From positions 4,390,923 through 4,454,922 of the forward strand of contig NZ_OY781918.1 of NCBI RefSeq assembly GCF_963677195.1: a DNA stretch of 64,000 bases, written 5' to 3'. A program made the position numbers and the translations under genes. The stretch is from an uncultured Marinifilum sp. (GTDB lineage Bacteria > Bacteroidota > Bacteroidia > Bacteroidales > Marinifilaceae). The notes under the pieces were generated by a model. That model saw only the letters and a program-made list of their open reading frames with translations, was not told the DNA's origin and made no database searches. Each line of letters begins with the position of its first letter. Position 1 is the stretch's first letter. Shown one piece after another: positions 1 through 8,322 of this stretch.

Positions 1-2550
1 ATTGAATTCCATTACAGGAACTCTTGCCGATTGAGAAGGAGAGTTACCATTCACTCCATAAGTTGTTCTCAATATTAATCGATCCAACCATTCATAATTA
101 GCTAAGAAATCTTCTTTAGTAAGCTGCCAACTCGCTCCTACAGACCAAAATGGAGAATATCTAAATTTAGGGTCATCAACAACCAGATTTGAAGCATCAG
201 TTCTAACACTACCGCTCAATGTATACTTGTCCTTAAAGGTATAGGCCATATTTGAATACAATGAGAAATTCTTCTGAGTTAAGAATTTTGTTTCTCCACC
301 TCTAGATATATTAGTTGTTCTATAAGAAGGATAAAATGCCTGCGTTAAACCCGTATATTTATTTGGCACAACATTTCCGTAATTTCTAGGATTGTAGCCA
401 TACAACCAGTCATCTTTTGTTTCAAACTTATTCCAACTTATCTCAGTACCTGCAATGTAGTTGAAACTGTGATCCCCATAGGTCTTATTGAAAGAAAATT
501 GATTTCTAAAAAGAAGAGAGCTCGTTTGAGTATTCTTAATATATGCAATTTGTCCTGTTGGAACCTGATGTTCAGTAATTGTATAAGGATTTCCTAAAGT
601 CAGTTGGTCATAATCGGTAACTGCTGAGGCATTGATTAACTGTCTTGTAAACCATGAATCTTCACCATAAATATTTTTGGTATCTATTGTTCCTCTTTCA
701 TATTGAAAACTAGATTTAACATAAATTCCGTCGGCAATTTTAACATTCAAACCTCCATTAATTCTATGATTTAGAGTTTTTGTCTTAAAATTCTGAGACC
801 TCATATTTTGTAATGGGTTATTCATAAAGCTATCATAAGCAAAACCATCAACATGAGTTAACAACTGATTCAGAACTTTCGTATTGTAAGTTCTTGGGCC
901 ATTGGAATTAATGTGTGCATAATTACCATCTTCATCTAATAAAGTTTCGTATGGTGACATTTCTTTAATACTTCCAAGGCCCACACCACCACTTTTCTGA
1001 TTCTTGATTTGAGTCATTACGGCAATGTCAAAATCCAACCACTCTCGCACTTTCATGATATTTCTAAAGTTGATCAAGACATTGTCATCATGATCTTCTT
1101 TCATCACCTTATTGTTCTTGTTATACATTACAGAAAGTGAATACCTGTTTTTCTCTCCTTGTCCTCTTAAAGAGATATTATAATTCTGCGATGTAGCCTT
1201 ACGAAGCATTAAATCTTTAACCTGCTTTTTGTAGTCTTTTTTCATTAAACTTTGTAAGGCTGGAGTATCTAAAGTAAAATTAGCCCAGCCTGTTCCTCCA
1301 TTCGCCAAATGTGCCTTCTGCTGTTCTTCGAATTGATCATGACCAAAAGTCTGATTCAATCCAATGCTAGTAATACCTGTTGATACTTGACCATATCCTT
1401 GCTGCCATAACATCATCTCATACTTTAATTGAGATTCCGAGTTTGCAATAGGATTAGCATAAGCCAAATCCACATCATCACTAAACTTAGTATAAGCCTC
1501 TATATCAACCTGAATACCCTTTTTAGCATTTCCTTTTTTGGTAACAATAACAACTACTCCGTTGGCAGCTTTTGCCCCCCATATCGAAGCTGCTGCAGCA
1601 TCTTTCAACACAGTGATTTTATCAATGTCATTTCTGTTGATTGTTTCAAAACCGCCATCAATTGCGAATCCATCAACAACAATTAATGGATTTGGTGATG
1701 CTTGAGTTAAAGAAGATTCTCCACGAATTGCAATTTTTGTATTACCATTTTCATCAACTGTAGTTTGAATACCAGCAACTAATGATTCCAAATTGTCTCC
1801 AATTGTTTCATTCGGGCTGTTACTTACATTTTCGCTGCTTAAAACAGAAAATGAACCTGTAGCTCTTTCCTTAGAAATAGTTTGGTAACCTGTAACAACT
1901 ACCTCAGCCATTTGTTCGGTATCGGCAGTTAGCGTTACATTCTGTACGATTTGACCAGAAAAAACAACTTCCTGTGGCATCATTCCAACAAAAGAAAATA
2001 CCAAAACTGCATTATCACTTTCCATTTCGATAGCGTAATTACCATCGATATCAGTAGCAACACCTGTGCTAGTACCTTTTACAACTACAGAAACACCAGG
2101 AAGAGGCACTCCTTCAGCATCAGTTACCTGACCTGTTAAAACCTTTTTCTCTTGTTCCGCTTCTTCAATTACCGAAGCTGGTAAAACTTCTGCTTTGTAC
2201 ACAACAATTACTTCATCTTGTACGATGTAAGTTAATCCTGTTCCTTCCAAAGCCTCATCCAACACCTCTTGAACATTCGAATCTTCAACATTCATGTTCA
2301 CTCTCACATCGGGGTTAATTTCATATTCTTTGTACAAAATACCATAACCTGTTTCCTCTTTCAAGTGATCGAACACCTCTAAAAGAGTCGCATTGTTATA
2401 GTTGGCAACCGAAACTTCCTGAGTAAATCCGTTAGCCATAACGCTAAGGTTGCATACAAAAAATAGAATAATAAAATTCCTCATCATCCAATACCTTTTT
2501 AGCCACTTCCCTTGGTTAGCCGAGAAGAGGCAATTCCATTTTTTTTTCAT
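1..2550 (-). CDS. SusC/RagA-type TonB-dependent receptor with STN domain, 3' part outside the window
   Basis: Outer-membrane receptor that imports a ligand using TonB energy. Translating the minus strand from the ATG at 2550 gives 850 codons with no stop before the window edge. A hydrophobic signal segment lies near residues 25-40, an STN (secretin/TonB short N-terminal) domain at about 50-120, a carboxypeptidase-regulatory-like barrel at about 138-210, and the TonB plug from about 215, followed by barrel strands. An STN domain goes with signalling to an anti-sigma factor, and the fecR and ECF sigma genes lie directly upstream on the same strand. An in-frame ATG ATG pair at 2487-2482 is an alternative start; the longer start is kept because its basic leader before a hydrophobic stretch is common in this family. 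The beta-barrel C-terminus and any susD partner lie beyond position 1. The ligand cannot be told. Confidence 0.93.
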   Translation of the reverse strand, partial: MKKKWNCLFSANQGKWLKRYWMMRNFIILFFVCNLSVMANGFTQEVSVANYNNATLLEVFDHLKEETGYGILYKEYEINPDVRVNMNVEDSNVQEVLDEALEGTGLTYIVQDEVIVVYKAEVLPASVIEEAEQEKKVLTGQVTDAEGVPLPGVSVVVKGTSTGVATDIDGNYAIEMESDNAVLVFSFVGMMPQEVVFSGQIVQNVTLTADTEQMAEVVVTGYQTISKERATGSFSVLSSENVSNSPNETIGDNLESLVAGIQTTVDENGNTKIAIRGESSLTQASPNPLIVVDGFAIDGGFETINRNDIDKITVLKDAAAASIWGAKAANGVVVIVTKKGNAKKGIQVDIEAYTKFSDDVDLAYANPIANSESQLKYEMMLWQQGYGQVSTGITSIGLNQTFGHDQFEEQQKAHLANGGTGWANFTLDTPALQSLMKKDYKKQVKDLMLRKATSQNYNISLRGQGEKNRYSLSVMYNKNNKVMKEDHDDNVLINFRNIMKVREWLDFDIAVMTQIKNQKSGGVGLGSIKEMSPYETLLDEDGNYAHINSNGPRTYNTKVLNQLLTHVDGFAYDSFMNNPLQNMRSQNFKTKTLNHRINGGLNVKIADGIYVKSSFQYERGTIDTKNIYGEDSWFTRQLINASAVTDYDQLTLGNPYTITEHQVPTGQIAYIKNTQTSSLLFRNQFSFNKTYGDHSFNYIAGTEISWNKFETKDDWLYGYNPRNYGNVVPNKYTGLTQAFYPSYRTTNISRGGETKFLTQKNFSLYSNMAYTFKDKYTLSGSVRTDASNLVVDDPKFRYSPFWSVGASWQLTKEDFLANYEWLDRLILRTTYGVNGNSPSQSARVPVMEFN

Positions 2551-2563
2551 AAATTTGAAATGA

Positions 2564-2639
2564 ATTAGATTTAACATTGAATACCTCGTAAGTATTCATT
2601 AATTCCCCGAAAAATGTTGGCGCATTTTTCGGGTTTTTT
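2564..2639 (+). ncRNA. Candidate cis-antisense small RNA opposite the susC leader
   Basis: On the plus strand, opposite the leader of the minus-strand receptor gene, a perfect Bacteroidota -7 box (TAAATTTG, 2550-2557) is followed by a small stem-loop (TGAATAC/GTATTCA, 2578-2584 with 2592-2598) and then a strong hairpin with six Ts (2606-2639). A transcript from about 2564 would be roughly 75 nt with two stem-loops and a U tail. No good -33 box is seen. Antisense RNAs of this layout (DonS type) are known at sigma/anti-sigma-controlled glycan loci in Bacteroides. The identification here is inference. Confidence 0.4.
2606..2639 (+). terminator. Rho-independent terminator on the plus strand
   Basis: CCCGAAAAATG (2606-2616) pairs perfectly with CATTTTTCGGG (2623-2633) around a 6-nt loop, followed by TTTTTT (2634-2639). 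The T tract lies only on the plus strand, although both flanking genes are on the minus strand. It therefore does not fit as the fecR terminator and points to a plus-strand transcript. Confidence 0.6.
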
Positions 2640-2678
2640 ATTGGGTTTTATTTAAAAAATTAAACATTCGTTTTCTCT

Positions 2679-3872
2679 TTATTTATAAGCACTACGTGCT
2701 GTAACAACTGTTCCGTGCACATCAAATTCTACATCGGAACCATATTCAAGTAAATTTAGAATGGTTGAAAAATCATCGAACCTTTTCATTTCACCGCTAA
2801 ACTTTATCCTCATAACTTTCTGGTTCGTCGCAAAAAATTTCACTCCATACCATCTTTCTAACTTTCTCATGATACTCCCCAGCTCTTCATTGTCGAACTG
2901 AAACTTTCCATCTCTCCAACCAAAGTACTTATAAGCAGCTACTTCTCTGATTTCGCCTTTCACATCACCCTTATAATATTGGACCTGCATATTTGGTTTT
3001 ATCATTGATGATTGAACCACACCGGCCTTATTTTTCAAATCAACTCCAACACTTCCTTCCAACAAAGTAGTTTGCACCTTAGCTTCATCGGGATATGCCA
3101 TTACACTAAATTCAGTTCCATAAACCCTCACGTCCATATCATCTGTTTTTACAATAAATGGGTGCTTGGTATCTTTGGCAACTTTAAATATTGCATTTCC
3201 TTTTAAATGAACTACTCTCTGTTTTCCCACAAATTGATCGGTATATCGTAATTCAGAATCTGAATTCATCCAAACGGTAGATCCATCTGATAACTGAAGC
3301 TTGTATTCGCCTCCAATTGGAACAACTAACTTATGCCATTTGGCTTGCACATTTGCTAATTGGCTCGCATCATAGCTCAGTTTGTTATTCCTGTTCAGAA
3401 CTTTACCGGCAATCAAAGTATCTCTTTCTTCCTCCAAATTTATTGTAGAACCATCCGCCAAAACCAAAGTTGCTTTATTGCTACCTGGTACAATTTGTTC
3501 AACAATTGCATCGCTATAATCCTCTGCTGTATTCATGGTCTGATACACCAACATTCCTCCAATAGCCAATGGTAGTACAATTGCTGCCGCATATTTCATA
3601 AAACTTAAGAACAGCTTGCGTTCTTTTGGCTTCTGCTCATCAATTTGTGATTCTATTTTCTGCCATGCATTTGCAGAATTAATATCATCGTACTTCAATT
3701 TCTTTTCATCTAATGCCAATTCAGCACTTAAACGCTTAATAATCTCTTTGTTTTCATCAGACTGATTCCCCCATTCATCAAGCTGCACTTGTTCTTTTTC
3801 AGACAGTAGGCCAGACTGTTTTCGATATAACAGTTCAGAGATTTTAATATATTCTTTGGTGTGATTCTCCAT
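2679..3872 (-). CDS. FecR-family anti-sigma factor
   Basis: Inner-membrane anti-sigma factor that holds the neighbouring ECF sigma factor until the TonB receptor signals ligand. The 397-residue protein has a cytoplasmic N-terminal part (about 1-88), one membrane segment at about 92-110, a periplasmic FecR domain at about 185-280 and the DUF4974-type C-terminal domain at about 318-390. This is the usual Bacteroidota architecture and length. It lies between the sigma gene (290 bp upstream) and the STN-domain receptor (about 130 bp downstream), all on the minus strand. The triad supports trans-envelope signalling of the FecI/FecR/FecA type. Confidence 0.95.
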   Translation of the reverse strand: MENHTKEYIKISELLYRKQSGLLSEKEQVQLDEWGNQSDENKEIIKRLSAELALDEKKLKYDDINSANAWQKIESQIDEQKPKERKLFLSFMKYAAAIVLPLAIGGMLVYQTMNTAEDYSDAIVEQIVPGSNKATLVLADGSTINLEEERDTLIAGKVLNRNNKLSYDASQLANVQAKWHKLVVPIGGEYKLQLSDGSTVWMNSDSELRYTDQFVGKQRVVHLKGNAIFKVAKDTKHPFIVKTDDMDVRVYGTEFSVMAYPDEAKVQTTLLEGSVGVDLKNKAGVVQSSMIKPNMQVQYYKGDVKGEIREVAAYKYFGWRDGKFQFDNEELGSIMRKLERWYGVKFFATNQKVMRIKFSGEMKRFDDFSTILNLLEYGSDVEFDVHGTVVTARSAYK

Positions 3873-4162
3873 TTTCTTTTTCTGGTTTTCTATTAGTAAT
3901 ACACATGAGATTAAGGAAAGGACAGTGAGAAAGCAGAAAAAAATTACTTTTTTTCTGAAATTTATCTATACAGCTGTAATTTAAGGCTTAAATAAGGAAA
4001 GACAAAAGCTTCAAACTCCAAAAATCAAATCCCAAAGGAAAAAGTATAAAGGAGAAATCAAAAATGCAAAATCCCAAAAATCAAACCTCAAGGGAAATAC
4101 GTTTAGCAGATCGTAATTCGTAATGATATACTCTCATTGGACTGTTAAACTATTAGACTTTA
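3873..4162. other. Gap between sigma and fecR with a repeated A-rich motif
   Basis: No gene is seen in these 290 bp. A low-complexity stretch at about 4010-4097 contains two imperfect copies of a motif, CAAATCCCAAAGGAAA (4026-4041) and a longer version with CAAAATCCCAAAAATC from 4067. It looks like degenerate intergenic repeat material. The fecR promoter probably lies near its 3' boundary, but no consensus is clear. Confidence 0.4.
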
Positions 4163-4729
4163 TTACAAATCTAGAAGCTGTGCCAATATTGGTAGCAGGA
4201 AAATATGATCTTTCAGGCGAGCTCGAAGAATATCCAAAGCTCTGTTTTTGTGATATTTTACGGTGCTTGTACTTAAATTCAATTCTTCAGCGATTTGCAG
4301 ATTTTGAACTCCATTCATACTCATCAAACAAACATTTTTAGTTTGTCCTTCCAGTTCATCAACTGCCTGAAGTAGCATTCGGTAGGTTTCTTCCTCAATC
4401 ATCTGATTTTTGAAGAAGGACTCTGAAGATTTTAATTGAATTTCTTCCTGTTGATGTTGTTTGATTAATTTGTTTTTTCGGAAATGATTTAAAGCTCTGT
4501 TTCGAACACTAACATAAAGAAAAGCTTTAATTGTTGTAGGATTTTCAATGTTTTCTCTCTTTTCCCAAAGTTTTACAAAAACCTCTTGCACCAAATCTTC
4601 GGCAACATCAGATTCTTGCACGAAATTTTTAGCAAAAATCAACAGTCCCTTGTAAAAGGCATCAAATATTTGCTTAAAAACAGATCGATTTCCTTTCTTA
4701 AAAGATTCAAAATCTTTGGAAGTAATCAT
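4163..4729 (-). CDS. ECF-type RNA polymerase sigma-70 factor
   Basis: A 188-residue sigma factor of the Bacteroidota ECF group. Region 2 is at about residues 10-85, with the acidic stretch ending in DLVQEVFVKLW and the RNRALNHFRK segment after it. The region 4 helix-turn-helix is at about 130-180 (LQIAEELNLSTSTVKYHKNRAL). It should direct transcription of the receptor locus, and perhaps its own, once the FecR protein releases it. The start at 4729 gives the usual N-terminus and length. No other ATG fits better. Confidence 0.95.
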   Translation of the reverse strand: MITSKDFESFKKGNRSVFKQIFDAFYKGLLIFAKNFVQESDVAEDLVQEVFVKLWEKRENIENPTTIKAFLYVSVRNRALNHFRKNKLIKQHQQEEIQLKSSESFFKNQMIEEETYRMLLQAVDELEGQTKNVCLMSMNGVQNLQIAEELNLSTSTVKYHKNRALDILRARLKDHIFLLPILAQLLDL

Positions 4730-5040
4730 AGTGGTTTTCTGGGTTAATGGTCAGATCAAAGATATTTTATTTCTTCAAATTTCAAAAACAAAGAAGCCAT
4801 CTATTATGTTCTTAGATACAAATCTGTATCTGGTATTTCTGATTATAGGCCTGTTAAGACTCTATTAAATTTTATTCTCAACCTATAAAATGATGCAGAT
4901 ATTATAATTTTATCATGAATACTTAAAACAATAACACATCCTTTTATTTGTAAAATATAAAAGAAGTTTTAAATTATTAACATCGGCTTATCTGTAATAT
5001 CTTATGTAGCTTACTAATTACATATAAACAAAAACGCCTA
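4730..5040. other. Intergenic region without recognised features
   Basis: These 311 bp separate the sigma gene from the end of the corrinoid operon, both on the minus strand. They are very AT-rich. I see no open frame, no convincing hairpin terminator and no consensus promoter. The sigma-gene promoter must lie here. Confidence 0.3.
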
Positions 5041-6522
5041 CTAAAAATACATATTCATCGCAAACTCCAACTCAAAATCGGGATGCATCGACAAATCAAT
5101 GGTTTTCATTTTGGCAAGTGTTTCATCCAATTTATCGGCAAACTTTTCATTGCTTACATGCAAAACTGCTCCTGCTCCTGATGTATTGCCAACCAGTACA
5201 ATTGGCACTGTATCATCATTTGGTATCAAGCCTATTTTAACAACATTATCAGGATTCATATAATTTCCAAAGCCGCCGGCTAGATAAACAGAATCCAACT
5301 GTTCATAAACAAGATCAGCTTCTTGCAACAACAATTTAACGCCAGTAAAAATGGCACTTTTTGCTAACTGTACTTCGCGAATATCTTTAGGGGTAATGCA
5401 AACAGAACAAGCAGAACCAGATTCTTCAGTTGATGCCAAAACAAAATCTTCATTCAAATTACCATCTGCTGTAATATGTCCTTCTTCCAGAAGAAAAGCC
5501 ATAATATCGATTAATCCTGATCCACAAATACCTACTGGTGGTTTATTGCCTATTGTTTGATATCCTTTTTTATTGTACAAAGAAATGGCTCCTTCGAAAG
5601 CTCCCATTCCGTGTTCTATATTAGCACCTTCAAAAGCCGGCCCGGCCGCTGTGGCACATGCATAAATTTTATCGGGTGTAACAACAGCCATTTCGCCATT
5701 GGTACCAATATCCAAAAACAGATAATTTTTAATATTACCGGGAGGATTTAACGAAGCAATACCAGCAACAATATCGGCACCCACAAAAGCAGATGCTGAC
5801 GGAAGCAAATAAACATCAATATCTTTATCAGCGATAATTCCGAGAACCGATGAAGATATTTTTTTAGCTTCGGTAAAAGGAGCACGAAAAGGCGCAAGCG
5901 CCATTGGCATTGGGTTTACGCCACTTAACAAATGTAACATGCAGGTATTGGCTGCCACCGATATTTTATTGATTATAAGAGATGACTTTTCTCTTGTAAA
6001 ATTCCTGATCTCTTCATTTATAGCATCAACAATCAGCTTTTGCAAGTTATGTAAATTCTTCTGATCAGAGCAGTAATTAATTCTTGTAATTACATCAGCA
6101 CCATATTGTACCTGCGGATTTTCTATTCCTCGAGTTTGTTCAATATTCCCCGATAATAAATTTAGCCAATAAAAAACAACACTGGTTGTGCCAATATCAA
6201 TTGCCAAACCATATTCATTTATACTATTACTTTTCTGCTTATCAGTCTGCAACTCGTTTAAAAGTAAATTAGAACTTAAAACCTGTGCCTGATTAGAATT
6301 TTCGGGAATACGTACATGAATATCTTTTTTGGGATAGTAAGAACAGGCCAAAACTTCACCCTCTTCATCTACTTTAACTTTACACTTTCCACAGGTACCA
6401 TTTCCTCCACAAGGCGAAGCCACTTGTATTTGCTCTGCTTGCAATATGCTTAACAAGCTCTCGCCTTTTTTATAATTTTTGGTACAAACTTTTCCTTGAT
6501 AATATACATGTACAAGTGGCAT
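5041..6522 (-). CDS. RACo-like corrinoid reactivator (2Fe-2S ferredoxin plus ASKHA ATPase, DUF4445 family)
   Basis: Likely reduces the accidentally oxidised Co(II) corrinoid protein back to active Co(I) at the cost of ATP. The N-terminal domain is a plant-type 2Fe-2S ferredoxin with Cys38, Cys44, Cys47 and Cys60 (PCGGNGTCGKCKV then AC). From about residue 105 follows an actin-like ATPase part (GLAIDIGTTSVVF), with further glycine-rich motifs (FLDIGTNGEMAVV; YLAGGFGNYMNP). This matches RACo of acetogens in domain order and approximate length (493 residues). The frame could open from a TTG at 6528, but the ATG at 6522 shares one base with the TAA stop of the preceding gene, a sign of translational coupling. 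It is the last gene of the galactokinase-corrinoid operon. Confidence 0.9.
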   Translation of the reverse strand: MPLVHVYYQGKVCTKNYKKGESLLSILQAEQIQVASPCGGNGTCGKCKVKVDEEGEVLACSYYPKKDIHVRIPENSNQAQVLSSNLLLNELQTDKQKSNSINEYGLAIDIGTTSVVFYWLNLLSGNIEQTRGIENPQVQYGADVITRINYCSDQKNLHNLQKLIVDAINEEIRNFTREKSSLIINKISVAANTCMLHLLSGVNPMPMALAPFRAPFTEAKKISSSVLGIIADKDIDVYLLPSASAFVGADIVAGIASLNPPGNIKNYLFLDIGTNGEMAVVTPDKIYACATAAGPAFEGANIEHGMGAFEGAISLYNKKGYQTIGNKPPVGICGSGLIDIMAFLLEEGHITADGNLNEDFVLASTEESGSACSVCITPKDIREVQLAKSAIFTGVKLLLQEADLVYEQLDSVYLAGGFGNYMNPDNVVKIGLIPNDDTVPIVLVGNTSGAGAVLHVSNEKFADKLDETLAKMKTIDLSMHPDFELEFAMNMYF

Positions 6523-7214
6523 TAGCAATGTTTTTTTGAATTACGATATATACAATTGGTACTATTACACGAATGACAAGCATGTTTCTGAAAGCGAACT
6601 TTTTCCCCAACACCTATAAAACCACTAATGGATTTTACAGGATTCATTAAACAAGATTCGCTTAATTGAATACCACAAAAATTATCAGGCAGTAAATCAA
6701 ATAATTTTCTTTGTTCCATTACGTTCCAATCCATATACCCTGGACTGTATCGATTCGTTATGGTTAACCCTTTTAAAGCGCATTCTTCCTCTATTATAGC
6801 CTGCATCTTATCCATAGCCTTTTCTACAATCACCGAGCCTAACAAATCAACCAAATAAGCTTCAAGAATAAGTCCCTGAGAATTTAATTCCTGAATTCGC
6901 CTACTCACCAGATTACCTGCAGTGCAAGTAAAAATTGCAATATGTGTACTATTTGTATATTTTTTTATAATAGATTCACCAACTTCAAAAGCGTTAGCAC
7001 CAATAATTACAGTACTTTTATTAATCGTAGCTGGCATAATTACATATCCACCTTCAATTAAAGAAAAAGAAAGACTGTTAACAATTTCATTTTCCAAAAA
7101 TTTTGAGTAATCAGGCATACTATCATCTATGCGAGCCAATTCTTCCATTAGCTCAACAGTTATGTCCAGATCTTTTAACTGAAAATTAAAATGTTTTGAT
7201 TTTGTCGTATTCAC
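6522..7214 (-). CDS. MetH activation-domain-like protein (AdoMet-binding fold)
   Basis: Resembles the reactivation domain of B12-dependent methionine synthase, which binds S-adenosylmethionine for reductive methylation of the corrinoid. At about residues 153-175 it carries the motif RYSPGYMDWNVMEQRKLF, equivalent to the RxxxGY loop of MetH. Free-standing versions occur in bacterial corrinoid methyltransferase clusters. The last 20 residues hold a Cys cluster (CHSCNSTNC plus a final Cys) that could bind a metal or Fe-S centre. The start is GTG at 7214: an in-frame stop lies 9 bp further upstream and the next ATG is well inside the domain. It is 26 bp downstream of the CobW gene and overlaps the RACo-like gene by one base. 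Its exact role beside a RACo-like protein is unclear. Confidence 0.85.
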   Translation of the reverse strand: MNTTKSKHFNFQLKDLDITVELMEELARIDDSMPDYSKFLENEIVNSLSFSLIEGGYVIMPATINKSTVIIGANAFEVGESIIKKYTNSTHIAIFTCTAGNLVSRRIQELNSQGLILEAYLVDLLGSVIVEKAMDKMQAIIEEECALKGLTITNRYSPGYMDWNVMEQRKLFDLLPDNFCGIQLSESCLMNPVKSISGFIGVGEKVRFQKHACHSCNSTNCIYRNSKKHC

Positions 7215-7240
7215 TTTTAATTATTAGGATTAATCTTTAT

Positions 7241-8167
7241 TTACAAGTTAGATTTTATGCTGTAATTTTTAAACTTCTTTCTTAAATCTGTCACCATTAA
7301 ATTATCTCCAAATGCGATTAATTCGCTTGGGCCAACATAATTATCCAACACCACAAATTCCATAGAGTCAAAAACCGAATGAACAGACATTACACGCCCA
7401 TCATTTAAAGTAATATGTCCTTTAATACGAGGACATTGCCAATGTAATTCTTCAATAAAATTTCTTAATTGCTCTTCCGATATCTTTTCGTGAGTTCTCA
7501 ACACACAGGCTTTCATATCTGGGCGACCTTCTGATTCTTGTCCCTTATAATCTTGTGCAGCTTTACTTTTTATTTTATCATTTACTGCAAGAGCTTTCCA
7601 ATCTACTCTTCCATAACTTGTCCGAATTATTTCGGCATAAGGATTAAGTATTTTTAGCTCTTTACTAATTAATTTATCTGTATCAGATTTAATTAAATCT
7701 ATTTTATTCAAAATAATTTTATCAGCTATCATTATCTGATGTTTGAAGCGCACCAATGAACTCAAGCCTTTAAAAAAATTAAGGCCATCAACTAGACTAA
7801 TTATTTTATCAAGACTAACGATATTTTTAAGCTGATCGGTTTGAAGAAGTTCAATTATACTTATTGGGTCGGCCAATCCTGATGCTTCTAAAAAAATAAG
7901 TTCGGGCTGATAATCTTCAATTAAAGTCTTCATACTTTGCACAAAAGTATGAAGCTGACACACACAGAAGACAGAACCATTATTAATCTCGACCAATTTA
8001 AAACCATCACTTTTGTGCTTTAGTTCTTTACCATCGATACCCGAAGCTGCAAATTCATTTTGGATAACGGCAATTCTTTTTCTGGGAGACAACTCTTGCA
8101 ATAAATTACTTAAAAGTGTAGTTTTCCCACTTCCTAGAAAGCCTGTAATTAGGTTAAATGCAAGCAT
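7241..8167 (-). CDS. CobW/COG0523 (G3E) family GTPase
   Basis: A metallochaperone-type GTPase of 308 residues. The P-loop GFLGSGKTT is at residues 9-17, a Walker-B-like stretch (LIFLEASGLADP) at about 90-101, the NKID guanine-specificity motif at about 153, and a CobW C-terminal domain at about 215-300. The usual CxCC metal motif after NNG is altered to S-V-F-C-V-C (Cys68, Cys70). Its place inside a corrinoid methyltransferase operon suggests it supplies Zn to the methyltransferases or cobalamin/Co to the corrinoid protein. That is inference. It follows the thioredoxin-fused methyltransferase gene after 155 bp. Confidence 0.9.
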   Translation of the reverse strand: MLAFNLITGFLGSGKTTLLSNLLQELSPRKRIAVIQNEFAASGIDGKELKHKSDGFKLVEINNGSVFCVCQLHTFVQSMKTLIEDYQPELIFLEASGLADPISIIELLQTDQLKNIVSLDKIISLVDGLNFFKGLSSLVRFKHQIMIADKIILNKIDLIKSDTDKLISKELKILNPYAEIIRTSYGRVDWKALAVNDKIKSKAAQDYKGQESEGRPDMKACVLRTHEKISEEQLRNFIEELHWQCPRIKGHITLNDGRVMSVHSVFDSMEFVVLDNYVGPSELIAFGDNLMVTDLRKKFKNYSIKSNL

Positions 8168-8322
8168 TTTTTATATTTTGTGTCATATCACAATTTAATT
8201 GTTCTAAGACACAAAGTTCAGAAAAACAAAAATCAACACTCTTCTGTACCCTGTGCCTTTGAATGACTTAAGTTTATTAACCTGTGTTCCATTAAAACCA
8301 TCTATCACAGAAACTCAGGTTA

